From the NCBI GenBank assembly GCA_000433315.1, contig FR893383.1:139727-185610 (forward strand): a stretch of DNA of 45,884 bases, written 5' to 3'. Numbering within the stretch: the first letter of the stretch is position 1; each line of letters opens with the position of its first letter. The notes beneath the pieces were generated by a model, which saw only the letters and a list, made by a program, of their open reading frames with translations, did not search any database and was not told the DNA's origin. This DNA is from Firmicutes bacterium CAG:345 (GTDB lineage: Bacteria > Bacillota_I > Bacilli_A > RFN20 > CAG-288). Positions 1 to 8,130 of the stretch are shown piece after piece. Position numbers and translations under genes: made by a program.

Positions 1-1335
1 ATGGGTAAAGAAGTTGCTTATAAAGCTGTTATGCGTCCTGTTGAAGGTACAATTTTAACAGTTATTCGTGAAAGCTCTCAAGCTTTGGCTGATAGTGTTT
101 ATCCTGATATGCCTCTTGATGAAGCCTTAGATATTCTTTTAAAAGAAGCTAGAGAATCTTTAAAAAGGACCCCAAATTTATTGCCTGTTTTAAAAGAAGC
201 TGGCGTTGTCGATAGCGGTGGCGCTGGTTTATGCAAAATTATCGAAGGCTTTGATTTAGCTCTTCATAATCAAATCGTTGAAAAAAATATGCCTGATGTT
301 GTTTCTGATTCAGTAGTTGAACCTATTATCGGCAACGTCCAAGCCAGTTTAGAGCATAAAGAATTTGGTTATTGCACAGAATTTATTTTAAAATTACCAG
401 AAGATCCTATAAAAGCAAAGAAGAAAAACTTTGTTCCTTCCCGTTTCTCCGGTGTTTTAAACTCCCATGGTAATTCTATTGTCATGGTTCATGATGATGA
501 TTTAATCAAAGTACATATTCATACATTAAATCCTGGAAATATTCTTACCTATGCTCAACAATTTGGTGAATTTGTTAAGATAAAAGTTGAAAATATGTCT
601 GAGCAACACACTCATTTAATTGAAGAAGATGCTAAGGCAAAAGAAGATGAAATAAAAAAACAACCAAAAAAGCCATTTGGCTTAATCTCTGTTGGAGCTG
701 GTAAAGGTATAGTTGATTTATTTAAAGATTTAAATTGCGACTATATAGTCAGCGGTGGTCAGACAATGAATCCTTCTACCGAAGATTTCATCAAAGCCAT
801 CAAATCTATCAATGCTGAACAAATATTTATATTACCAAATAACTCCAATATCATCATGGCCGCAACTCAGGCTTGTGATGTCATGAATGAAGAAGTAAAA
901 TGCACTGTTATTCCAACTAAAACCATTCCACAAGGTCTTGTATCAGCAATGATGTATAATCCAGAATCTGATTATGATACAAACTATAACAATATGATGG
1001 AATCTTTATCCTCCGTCAAATCTGGTCAAGTTACTTTTGCTGTCAAAGATACTTCATTCGAAGGTATGGAAATTCATAAAGATGATTTCATCGGTATCTG
1101 CGACAAAAAGATTTTAGCAACAGAAAAAGATAAAATTAAATGCGCTTTAAAACTTATCAATACCATGATTGATGAAGATTCTTCTATCATCACTATCATT
1201 ACTGGCGAAGATGTTACAGAAGCTGAAAGAGATGCTTTAAAAGAATTAGTTCAAGCCAAAGTTGGTGATATGGTAGATGTCGATGTCAAAGTTGGTCTTC
1301 AACCTGTCTATTCTTTCATCATTGGAATCGAATAA
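1..1335 (+). CDS. fakA: FakA/YloV-type fatty acid kinase subunit (DhaL + DegV-like), 5'-truncated by window edge
   Basis: In the FakA/YloV family the N-terminal DhaL domain binds ATP and phosphorylates fatty acids carried by a FakB (DegV) partner, feeding exogenous fatty acids into phospholipid synthesis. The visible 444 residues begin in the DhaL domain: AYKAVMRPVEGTILTV and DSGGAGL are family blocks. The middle domain has YCTEF and IKVHIHT..PG followed by KVENMSEQH. The C-terminal domain has ISVGAGKGI, the block SGGQTMNPSTED and ILPNNSNI. The nucleotide-binding Asp segment expected about 100 residues earlier is missing because the window starts inside the gene, so the ATG at position 1 is probably an internal codon. 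A strong terminator follows. In Bacillus-type genomes yloV lies close to recG, and recG is found downstream here too, separated by the toxin gene. Confidence 0.9.
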   Translation: MGKEVAYKAVMRPVEGTILTVIRESSQALADSVYPDMPLDEALDILLKEARESLKRTPNLLPVLKEAGVVDSGGAGLCKIIEGFDLALHNQIVEKNMPDVVSDSVVEPIIGNVQASLEHKEFGYCTEFILKLPEDPIKAKKKNFVPSRFSGVLNSHGNSIVMVHDDDLIKVHIHTLNPGNILTYAQQFGEFVKIKVENMSEQHTHLIEEDAKAKEDEIKKQPKKPFGLISVGAGKGIVDLFKDLNCDYIVSGGQTMNPSTEDFIKAIKSINAEQIFILPNNSNIIMAATQACDVMNEEVKCTVIPTKTIPQGLVSAMMYNPESDYDTNYNNMMESLSSVKSGQVTFAVKDTSFEGMEIHKDDFIGICDKKILATEKDKIKCALKLINTMIDEDSSIITIITGEDVTEAERDALKELVQAKVGDMVDVDVKVGLQPVYSFIIGIE

Positions 1336-1346
1336 AAAATTATATT

Positions 1347-1376
1347 ACTAAGAGGCATAACCTCTTAGTTTTTTTT
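1347..1376 (+). terminator. Rho-independent terminator after fakA
   Basis: A nine-base-pair stem, ACTAAGAGG and CCTCTTAGT, closes a five-base loop and runs into eight T residues. It starts 12 bases after the stop codon and separates fakA from the toxin region. Confidence 0.9.
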
Positions 1377-1407
1377 GTGCGAATTTTTAAAAAAAATAAA
1401 AAAATAA

Positions 1408-1587
1408 ATATTCATAAAAGATTTAAAAATATTATTATTCGAAGATTTAAGAATATCACCTGATGATTTTATGTCTTTAGATTTTGAATCAATTAAAGAA
1501 TTTGGACCTTTTTATCATTCAAATACAATAAATACGTTAATTAAATATATAGGAGATATAAATGACAATAATAGAAGAAATAATTAA
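1408..1587 (+). pseudogene. Probable C-terminal remnant of an AbiEi-type antitoxin
   Basis: An open frame of 59 codons runs into and overlaps the start of the toxin gene by 26 bases. It encodes FIKDLKILLFEDLRISPDD..MSLDFESIKEF and then YHSNTINTLIKYIGDI. It begins directly after an in-frame TAA at 1405-1407 in an A-rich stretch and has no convincing start codon or ribosome site; the first ATG, at 1471, would leave only 38 residues. The composition and the overlap with the toxin start resemble the last helices of AbiEi-family (type IV) antitoxins, which normally precede AbiEii genes. The N-terminal winged helix is absent, so I read it as a truncated antitoxin. The family call rests on context and pattern only. 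Confidence 0.5.
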
Positions 1588-2422
1588 ATCATATAACCCT
1601 AAAACTAATGATGAAGCAAAATACGTTTTAAGAGAATTGCTACAACAAATAGTTTTAATCGGATTAAGTAGAAGTGATTTTTTTAAATATGCCAGCTTTT
1701 ATGGAGGAACTGCTTTAAGAATATTTTATGGATTAAATAGATATTCTGAAGACTTGGATTTTTCTTTAAATAGTAATAGTAAAGATGAACTATTTTCATT
1801 CACCCCATTTATAGAAAAAATAAAAGAAGTAGCTTTATCATATGATTTAAACTTAGAAAATTCCCAAAAAGATAAAAAAATAAAAACTAATATCGAAAGT
1901 GCCTTTGCAAAAATAAATACTTATCAAACTTTTTTAAGTATTAATTTAAATAAAACTATTTTGGGCTTAATTCATAAAGATGAAGTAATTAAAGTAAAAT
2001 TTAAAATAGATTGTAATCCAGCTTTAGGATTTAATACCGAATCAAAGTGGTTAGATATTCCAGAATTCGCCCCTGTTACTGTTCTTGATTTACCTAGCTT
2101 ATTTGCTGGAAAAATTCATGCCGTCTTATGTAGAAAATATAAAAATAATGTTAAAGGAAGAGACTATTATGATTTTTTATTCTATATTCAAAGAAATGTT
2201 AAACCAAATCTTGAATATTTAAAAAACAAACTCATTGATAGTGGAAAAATAACTCCAAACACTAACTTTAATATTTATTATTTAAAAGAAATGTTAAAAG
2301 AAAGAATTGAAAATGTAAATTTTATAGATGTAAAAAATGATGCATCTAAATTTTTATTAAAAAAAGAGGATTTATCTTTCTATTCAAAAGATCTCTTTTT
2401 TCAAATGATTGATAAATTATAA
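1562..2422 (+). CDS. AbiEii/AbiGii-family nucleotidyltransferase toxin
   Basis: AbiEii proteins are nucleotidyltransferases acting as toxins of type IV toxin-antitoxin and abortive-infection systems; characterised relatives block growth by modifying tRNA. The fold's signature is clear: GGTALR at residues 48-53, then SEDLDF with the metal-binding pair D64 and D66. Further on are the basic segment AGKIHAVLCRKYK and the block KGRDYYDFLFY. The length of 286 residues is normal for the family and the frame is intact. The ribosome site (TAGGAG, about six bases before the ATG) is good. The antitoxin expected directly upstream is reduced to a fragment. The gene sits between fakA and recG, which are near neighbours in related genomes, so it looks like an insertion. 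Confidence 0.88.
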   Translation: MTIIEEIIKSYNPKTNDEAKYVLRELLQQIVLIGLSRSDFFKYASFYGGTALRIFYGLNRYSEDLDFSLNSNSKDELFSFTPFIEKIKEVALSYDLNLENSQKDKKIKTNIESAFAKINTYQTFLSINLNKTILGLIHKDEVIKVKFKIDCNPALGFNTESKWLDIPEFAPVTVLDLPSLFAGKIHAVLCRKYKNNVKGRDYYDFLFYIQRNVKPNLEYLKNKLIDSGKITPNTNFNIYYLKEMLKERIENVNFIDVKNDASKFLLKKEDLSFYSKDLFFQMIDKL

Positions 2423-2497
2423 ATATCTATTAATTTTTAATCTATATAAGTGCAATAAAATTTCAATTTAACCTATATTAAATAGGAGAAAAACTAT

Positions 2498-2517
2498 ATT
2501 TTTGATATAATAAGACC
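2498..2517 (+). promoter_or_regulatory. Extended -10 promoter of recG placing the start site at the ATG
   Basis: A perfect extended -10 element, TGATATAAT, occupies 2503-2511. The initiation site expected six to seven bases downstream coincides with the recG ATG at 2518. No convincing -35 is visible, which fits an extended -10 promoter. No Shine-Dalgarno sequence lies between this element and the ATG; the only AGGAG (2484-2488) is 30 bases upstream, before the -10. Confidence 0.6.
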
Positions 2518-4494
2518 ATGAAACAAGAAGATATTTTACTCAAATTAAATGCCTTATATGATACTGATGTTTTAGAACATTTTCCAAAAGAATATCTTTA
2601 TCTTTATAATACACCTATTGATAAAATCGAAGAAGAGGGAAAAGATATCATTGTTTTTGGTTCAATTAGTGATATTAAATCTATTAGAACTCCTTTGTCC
2701 ATTATTCGTTTTAAAATCAATTACTTAAATAAAGTTTTATCTTGTGCTATTTTTAATCAGCCTTTTTATATCAATGTTCTAAAAAAATTTAATAAATATT
2801 GTCTTGTTTGTCGCTATAAAAAGAAAACTAAATCTTATATTGTCCGCTATGTTATAAAAGAAGATTCACCTTATTTAAGAACTAAAATTAAACCGATATA
2901 TACTTTGCCAAAAGGAGTTTCTCAACTTGATTTTATAAACTTAATCGAAGGAATCTTAATTCAAAAATCACAATATATTACCAATAAACTCCCTAAAAAA
3001 ATCTGTGATAAATATAAATTTGAAGATCGCTATTTAGCTTTTAAAGATGTTCATTTTCCTTTAAACGAAGATGCTTTAAAAAGAGGACTCCGTGTTTTTA
3101 AATATGAAGAAGCCCTCCAATATTCTTTAGCAACTTCAGTTATAAAAAAATATAGAAATTTAATAAAAAAACAAGTGACAACTTTAATTGATATAAATGA
3201 AGTTGACACTTTTATAAATAAATTAACCTTCAAATTAACTGGTGATCAACTAAATGCTATTCATGAAATAGTTTTTGATATGAATAAAACTCAAATTATG
3301 AATCGTTTATTACAAGGTGATGTTGGAACTGGTAAAACTCTTGTTGCTTTGTGTGCGCTTTATGCTAATTACCTTCGACATGGTCAAGGTGCTTTGCTCG
3401 CTCCAACAAAAATATTAGCTCAGCAACACTATGAAAACGCCTGCAAATTATTTAAAGATACTCCAATTAAAATTAAGTTTTTAGCTGGAAATCTAAAAAC
3501 CAAAGAAAAAGATAAAATCAATAAATTATTAGAGTCTGGAGAAATAGATATAATTATCGGAACTCATACATTGATGTCTCAAAATATAAAATATAAAAAT
3601 TTAACGCTTTCCATAATCGATGAACAACAAAATTTCGGAGTAGAACAAAGAAATGCTCTTATCAATAAAGGAATGAATGCTGATCTTTTGATGATGACTG
3701 CAACACCTATTCCACGTACTCTTTCGAAAATTATCAATAATGATATGGATGTTAGTTCATTGAATGAGTTTCCATCAAAAAAAAGAAATGTCAAAACTAT
3801 GGTTGTTCAGTCTGTTGATAAAATTATCAATAAAGCAATTTTAAGAGCCTTAGAAATAAAAAGACAAGTATTTATAGTAGCTCCAAAAATCATTGAAACA
3901 GGAACTGGGAAAAAAATATCCGTTGAAACTATTTTCGCCCAAATGGCAACTGAATATGGCGAAGATAATGTTGCGCTTTTACATGGTAAAATGAAAGAAG
4001 AAGAACGCAACAAAATTTACGATGAATTTAAATCTGGAGAAAAACTAATTTTAGTTGCCACTTCCATCATTGAAGTTGGTATCGATATTCCTCATGCTTG
4101 TTTAATGGTTATATATTCAGCTTCTACTTTTGGTCTTTCTTCTTTACATCAATTAAGAGGAAGAATTGGTAGAGATGGAGAGTCAGCTTTAGCTCTTCTA
4201 GTCTATGACGACGATGATCAAGAAAACTATGAAAGATTAAAATACTTGGCTGATAATGAAGATGGCTATAATATTGCCAAATATGATCTTATTCATCGTG
4301 GATCCGGCTCTTTAACTGGAAGCAATCAAAGTGGTGACAGCGACTTAAAAGTAGCTAATTTTGCTAACGATCAAGTCATTTTTGAATATGCTATAAAAGA
4401 TAGTGTAGAAATATTAGAAAATCTTGATGATGTCGATTATAGAATTTACTATTCCAATGTCTTAAAAAATCTTTCAGATTATAAATTAGATTAA
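2518..4494 (+). CDS. recG: ATP-dependent DNA helicase RecG
   Basis: RecG is a double-strand DNA translocase that regresses stalled forks and processes branched recombination intermediates. All superfamily 2 helicase motifs are present: Walker A GDVGTGKT at residues 267-274, LAPTKILAQQH, the DEQQ box at 368-371 (usually DEQH), TATPIPRT, LHGKM, VATSIIEVGIDIP and the arginine-finger motif QLRGRIGRDG. The N-terminal wedge/OB region is recognisable from HFPKEYLYLYNTP and SIIRFKINYLN. At 658 residues it is slightly shorter than usual, with a trimmed N-terminal helix. The ATG at 2518 is supported by family alignment but lacks a ribosome site, and its promoter suggests a leaderless transcript. Confidence 0.95.
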   Translation: MKQEDILLKLNALYDTDVLEHFPKEYLYLYNTPIDKIEEEGKDIIVFGSISDIKSIRTPLSIIRFKINYLNKVLSCAIFNQPFYINVLKKFNKYCLVCRYKKKTKSYIVRYVIKEDSPYLRTKIKPIYTLPKGVSQLDFINLIEGILIQKSQYITNKLPKKICDKYKFEDRYLAFKDVHFPLNEDALKRGLRVFKYEEALQYSLATSVIKKYRNLIKKQVTTLIDINEVDTFINKLTFKLTGDQLNAIHEIVFDMNKTQIMNRLLQGDVGTGKTLVALCALYANYLRHGQGALLAPTKILAQQHYENACKLFKDTPIKIKFLAGNLKTKEKDKINKLLESGEIDIIIGTHTLMSQNIKYKNLTLSIIDEQQNFGVEQRNALINKGMNADLLMMTATPIPRTLSKIINNDMDVSSLNEFPSKKRNVKTMVVQSVDKIINKAILRALEIKRQVFIVAPKIIETGTGKKISVETIFAQMATEYGEDNVALLHGKMKEEERNKIYDEFKSGEKLILVATSIIEVGIDIPHACLMVIYSASTFGLSSLHQLRGRIGRDGESALALLVYDDDDQENYERLKYLADNEDGYNIAKYDLIHRGSGSLTGSNQSGDSDLKVANFANDQVIFEYAIKDSVEILENLDDVDYRIYYSNVLKNLSDYKLD

Positions 4495-4596
4495 TTTTAG
4501 TTAATTTAAAAAAATTAATATTTTGAACATTATTATAATTTTATTTTTTTACCTTTTGAAATATACTATTTAAAAAATTTAAAGGAGCAGTTGAGT

Positions 4597-4905
4597 ATGG
4601 CCAAAAAAGGACAAAAATTTAAACATTATAGCAAGGATTTAAAATTATTGGTTGTTCAAGAATATCTTTCTCACAAATATTCTCTTCAATCACTTGCAAG
4701 AAAATATAATATTTCTTCTATAGAAACCATTCTCCATTGGGCTCAAGACTATTGCAAAGATGGCGAACTTGCATTTGAAGAAAAAAGAGGAAGAGCTACC
4801 AAAGAAAATTCACCTTTTAAAGGTAGACCTAGAATTCGCTTTGTTTCCGAAAATGAAAAAGAAGAATATTTAAAACAAAAAGAAGAATATTATAAAAAAG
4901 ATTAA
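4597..4905 (+). CDS. Small IS3-OrfA-like helix-turn-helix protein
   Basis: This 102-residue basic protein resembles the N-terminal helix-turn-helix region of IS3-family OrfA transposase subunits: YSKDLKLLVVQEYLS, SLQSLARKYNIS, ETILHWAQDY, then GELAF..KRGR. No OrfB integrase, inverted repeats or duplicated target lies nearby, and the frame is intact with its own terminator. It could be a domesticated DNA-binding protein or an isolated remnant. The ATG at 4597 is chosen because the AAAGGAG at 4581-4587 is nine bases away; the TTG at 4591 is only three away. It ends about 75 bases before the first DnaA box of the origin region. I infer DNA binding only; no specific role can be assigned. Confidence 0.7.
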   Translation: MAKKGQKFKHYSKDLKLLVVQEYLSHKYSLQSLARKYNISSIETILHWAQDYCKDGELAFEEKRGRATKENSPFKGRPRIRFVSENEKEEYLKQKEEYYKKD

Positions 4906-4926
4906 TCAATCCACAATCGCATTTTA

Positions 4927-4956
4927 AAAGACTCGCTCAATCGCGAGTTTTTTTTG
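4927..4956 (+). terminator. Terminator after the HTH gene, at the edge of the origin region
   Basis: The stem ACTCGC and GCGAGT with a six-base loop is followed by eight T residues. Flanking A and T runs extend the pairing. It insulates the origin region from upstream transcription. Confidence 0.85.
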
Positions 4957-4979
4957 TTTGTTGTTGAAATAAAGAATAG

Positions 4980-5231
4980 TTATCCACAGATTTTATAAGT
5001 TTTCCACAATTGTGGGTATAAAGATAAATTTCGGTGCATATCATAAAAAAAGTGCGATTATATCTATTTTTTTTGATGTGGAAAACTTTTTTGAGTGTGG
5101 AAACATTTCCACTATTTCCACCACAATTTATCCACAATCCACTTTTCAACAAGTTTTCCACAATTCAAAATGTGGAAAACTCTAAAAACACTAATAACTA
5201 CTAATTTTTTCCTAAAAGCAATTGTGGAAAA
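4980..5231 (+). other. oriC: Origin region upstream of dnaA: cluster of DnaA boxes
   Basis: This 416-base gene-free gap before dnaA holds two perfect DnaA boxes TTATCCACA (4980-4988 and 5128-5136). At least six near-matches of the form TTTTCCACA or its complement lie at 5000-5008, 5077-5085, 5096-5104, 5154-5162, 5171-5179 and 5223-5231. Both orientations occur. This is the incAB-like box cluster typical of Bacilli, which binds DnaA and probably also autoregulates dnaA. From 5232 to 5321 I see only AT-rich promoter-like sequence and the dnaA ribosome site (CGGAGAA, ending six bases before the ATG). Confidence 0.92.
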
Positions 5232-5321
5232 TTCGTAAGTTGCTTCTTTCGACAAAAAATTTATGTAGAAAACTCTCTAAAATAAGAATAAAATACAAGA
5301 GCATTAATATCGGAGAATTAT

Positions 5322-6671
5322 ATGATAAACATAAAAGAAATATGGAACATGACACTGAAGTGTATTGAAGATAAAATTCCGCAAAAAATATATGAAAATT
5401 ATTTTGATGATGTAAAACTATTATCTTTAGATAAAAATATTGCTACTGTTGTCGTACCAAACGAACTTTCTAAAACTTTATTAGAAGGTCAATATAAACA
5501 AAATCTTCAAGATTCCTTGTTAGAAGTAACCGAAACTCTTTATGATTTGAAATTCATTCTCTCTAGTGAACTTGAAGAAAACACTTCTTCTACTTCATCA
5601 GAAAATCTTAGTAAAGCTTCTTTTTTTAAGCATTCTAAACTCAATCCTAATTATACATTCGATAATTTTGTTGTTGGAGAAAGCAATGAATCTGCCTATA
5701 AAGCCAGCCATTTAATTGCTGATCATCTTGCAACATTAAATCCTTTATTCATCTATTCTGCTTCTGGTTTAGGAAAAACTCATTTGATGCACGCCATTGG
5801 AAACTATGTTTTATCAGTGACACCATTAAAAAAAGTTTTATATATTACAGCAGAAGACTTTGTTGATGAATATGTTCGTTTTTCAACTAAAAGAGACAAA
5901 AATAACGTTTCAATGAAGGATTTTTTTATCACAGTTGATGTCTTTTTAATCGATGATATTCAATTTTTAGCTGAAAAGACTCAAACTTGCGAAATGTTCT
6001 TCCATATATTCAATCTTTTAGTAAGTAATAATAAGCAAATAGTTATCACTTCTGATCGCGATCCAAAAAAATTAGAAGGCCTTGAAGAGCGCTTAGTATC
6101 TCGCTTCTCTAGCGGATTAACCGTTTCAATCAAAGTACCTGAAATCGATACTTTAATGAATATTTTAAAACTTAAGATTAAAGCATCCGGTCATGATTTA
6201 AATCTATTTCCTGATGATGTCTTATTATATTTAGCTCAAAACAATTCTAAAAATGTCCGCGAACTTGAAGGAGCTTTAAATAGAATAGTCTTCTATAATA
6301 TGATCAATAAAAATCCTGGTCCTATAACGATGGATTTAGTTCACCAAGCTTTCGATAATGAAGTTGTTAAAGATCACAAAGAAAGTTTAAGTCCGGAAAA
6401 AATAATATCTACAACAGCTAGCTACTATAATTTAGCTCCTAGTCAATTAACTAGCAAAGTTAGAATCAATCAAATAACTTTCGCTAGACAAATAGCAATA
6501 TATCTTTGCCGAGAATTATTGGATATCCCTTTTTCACAAATTGGAAAAATCTTTTCCAGAGACCACTCAACCATCATGTCCAGTGTACAAAAAGTGGAAA
6601 ACTTATTGAAAGATGATAATCAAACTATCCATGCTATAAACCAATTAAAAGATCAATTAAAAACTCGATAA
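5322..6671 (+). CDS. dnaA: Chromosomal replication initiator DnaA
   Basis: DnaA binds the origin boxes, oligomerises with ATP and melts the duplex to load the helicase. Domain I covers roughly residues 1-75, a Ser-rich domain II linker follows, and the AAA+ domain III starts near FDNFVVGESNE. Walker A is SASGLGKT (residues 146-153), with Ser where most DnaA proteins have Gly. Walker B is VFLIDDIQF, sensor 1 is VITSDRDPKKL, and the arginine finger lies in EERLVSRFSSGL. Domain IV carries the box-recognition signature RDHSTIMSSVQKV. The length, 449 residues, is normal. DnaA boxes flank the gene on both sides. Confidence 0.98.
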   Translation: MINIKEIWNMTLKCIEDKIPQKIYENYFDDVKLLSLDKNIATVVVPNELSKTLLEGQYKQNLQDSLLEVTETLYDLKFILSSELEENTSSTSSENLSKASFFKHSKLNPNYTFDNFVVGESNESAYKASHLIADHLATLNPLFIYSASGLGKTHLMHAIGNYVLSVTPLKKVLYITAEDFVDEYVRFSTKRDKNNVSMKDFFITVDVFLIDDIQFLAEKTQTCEMFFHIFNLLVSNNKQIVITSDRDPKKLEGLEERLVSRFSSGLTVSIKVPEIDTLMNILKLKIKASGHDLNLFPDDVLLYLAQNNSKNVRELEGALNRIVFYNMINKNPGPITMDLVHQAFDNEVVKDHKESLSPEKIISTTASYYNLAPSQLTSKVRINQITFARQIAIYLCRELLDIPFSQIGKIFSRDHSTIMSSVQKVENLLKDDNQTIHAINQLKDQLKTR

Positions 6672-6714
6672 AATCTTCATTTTAATGGCTTTAAATGATA
6701 AAATATAGCCAAGG

Positions 6715-6763
6715 TTATCCACACTATCCACTCTTTCCACGCCCCTTATTACTATTATTATAA
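6715..6763 (+). other. oriC: Putative origin unwinding site: three abutting DnaA boxes, C run, DnaA-trio repeats
   Basis: A perfect box TTATCCACA (6715-6723) abuts CTATCCACT (6724-6732) and CTTTCCACG (6733-6741) with no spacing. CCCC (6742-6745) and six triplets TTA-TTA-CTA-TTA-TTA-TAA (6746-6763) follow. This is the order of the basal unwinding system known from Bacillus subtilis: boxes, a GC-rich stretch, then DnaA-trios read 3'-(G/A)AT-5' on the other strand. It lies between dnaA and dnaN, as incC does in Bacillus. The T/A-rich stretch 6746-6766 is the expected first melted DNA. Confidence 0.8.
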
Positions 6764-6784
6764 AAAAGAAGGAAAATAATAAAT

Positions 6785-7984
6785 ATGAAAAAAATAAGCG
6801 AATTTTCAAAAAAATTTTATCAAATCGATGAAGCTTCACTTCAATCTTCGCATAATAAATTAAAACTCGTTGCTAATCGATCAGCTTTCTTAAAAATATT
6901 AAATTCAGTAATCGATGGTATCCCAGCAAAATCAGCTGATCCTAACTACATGAATTTTTTAATTACAATCAATGATGAAGAAAAAACAATACTTGCCAGC
7001 GATGGTGCTATTACAATTATTCATTCTTTAGCCAATGATGAAAATCCAGTTTTAAAATCTTATGAACCTGGAACAATTGAAATTCCTGCTCGTCATTTTG
7101 TCAGCATTATCAGCAAATTAGAAGGCGAAGAAGTAATACTTACTCAAATAGAAAATTCCTTTTTAAATATTACTGATAATTATTCTAACTTTAATATAAA
7201 ATGTAGCCGTGGTGAAGAGTTTCCTCAATTAGATATTCATTTTACCAGCAGTCATACATTTGAAATCGATGGAAATGATTTTTTAAATCTTTATAATTCA
7301 ACAGCTTTTGCTGTTGCAACCCGTGGTCCTAAAAAACATTTCTACGGTGTTAAAATTGGTGTAAATAATAATATTTTAGAATTTGTTGCTACAGATAGTT
7401 ATCGTTTAGCTCAAAGAAAAGTCGCAGTAGAAAATAACGAAAAGTTTTATTTTATTGCCCCAGTTAAAGCTTTATCTTTGGTTGCTAAATACTGCGAAGG
7501 AAAAAAAGTCCTTATAAGTGAAGATAATAATTTAGCATCATTTAAAGTTGATAATTTAACTGTAATTAGCCGTTTATATGTAGGAGAATTCCCAAATATT
7601 GATCGTATTATTCCAGTTTCTACTCCTTTTGTTTTAAATGTCGATAGTAAAATATTTTTAAATGCTTTAGATCGTGTTGCTACAATTTTAGATGCAGGTA
7701 AAGGTCAATGTGTCGTCTTGAAATGCAATGAAGATGAAGCTGAACTATTTGCAAGATCTGAACAAGTCGGTAATTCAGCTGATCCTTTAGCTGGAGCAGA
7801 ATTTGAAGGAAATCAATTTGAAATAAGCTTTAATTATTCCTATGTCAACGATGCTATCAAAGCTTTAAATAGTGAAAAAATTCATCTTTGTTTCGCTAGT
7901 GAAGGCACTGCTTTCTTAGTAAAAAATGATGATCCAAATAATATTCAAATAGTTACCCCTTTACGTTCTTCAGCAAGCAATTAA
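6785..7984 (+). CDS. dnaN: DNA polymerase III beta sliding clamp DnaN
   Basis: The beta clamp encircles DNA and tethers the replicative polymerase. The core begins at LKLVANRSAFLKIL, the equivalent of the usual first strand and helix, and runs through three clamp domains. Typical blocks are YGVKIGVNNNILEFVATDSYRLA and GEFPNIDRIIP. The protein is 399 residues because about 25 residues (MKKISEFSKKFYQI..) precede the normal N-terminus. No alternative start codon exists nearer the conserved core, so the extension appears real. The ribosome site GAAGGA lies 11 bases before the ATG. The unwinding module ends about 20 bases upstream. A terminator closes the unit. Confidence 0.95.
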   Translation: MKKISEFSKKFYQIDEASLQSSHNKLKLVANRSAFLKILNSVIDGIPAKSADPNYMNFLITINDEEKTILASDGAITIIHSLANDENPVLKSYEPGTIEIPARHFVSIISKLEGEEVILTQIENSFLNITDNYSNFNIKCSRGEEFPQLDIHFTSSHTFEIDGNDFLNLYNSTAFAVATRGPKKHFYGVKIGVNNNILEFVATDSYRLAQRKVAVENNEKFYFIAPVKALSLVAKYCEGKKVLISEDNNLASFKVDNLTVISRLYVGEFPNIDRIIPVSTPFVLNVDSKIFLNALDRVATILDAGKGQCVVLKCNEDEAELFARSEQVGNSADPLAGAEFEGNQFEISFNYSYVNDAIKALNSEKIHLCFASEGTAFLVKNDDPNNIQIVTPLRSSASN

Positions 7985-7998
7985 AAAAGAAATATTTT

Positions 7999-8022
7999 GA
8001 GGGCTTTTGGCCCTCTTTTTTT
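7999..8022 (+). terminator. Terminator after dnaN
   Basis: The stem GAGGGC and GCCCTC with a five-base loop runs directly into a T tract, 15 bases after the dnaN stop codon. The following 80 bases are AT-rich and contain the yaaA promoter. Confidence 0.9.
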
Positions 8023-8099
8023 GTTACGTTATTTCAAATATTTCCTATATTATATTAAAGTAAATATATAAATATATACTATATAAACTAACTAATTTA

Positions 8100-8108
8100 T
8101 GGTATAAT
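8100..8108 (+). promoter_or_regulatory. Extended -10 promoter for yaaA-recF-gyrB-gyrA
   Basis: TGGTATAAT is a perfect extended -10. It lies 22 bases before the yaaA ATG, after the dnaN terminator, and so restarts transcription for the recF-gyrase operon. I see no clear -35. Confidence 0.55.
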
Positions 8109-8130
8109 AAAAAAGATTAGCGAGGTGCTT

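Noticed and set aside
4937..5161. 74-codon minus-strand frame across the origin region
   Set aside because: It spans the DnaA-box cluster, and its Cys/Asn-rich translation has no protein-like pattern.
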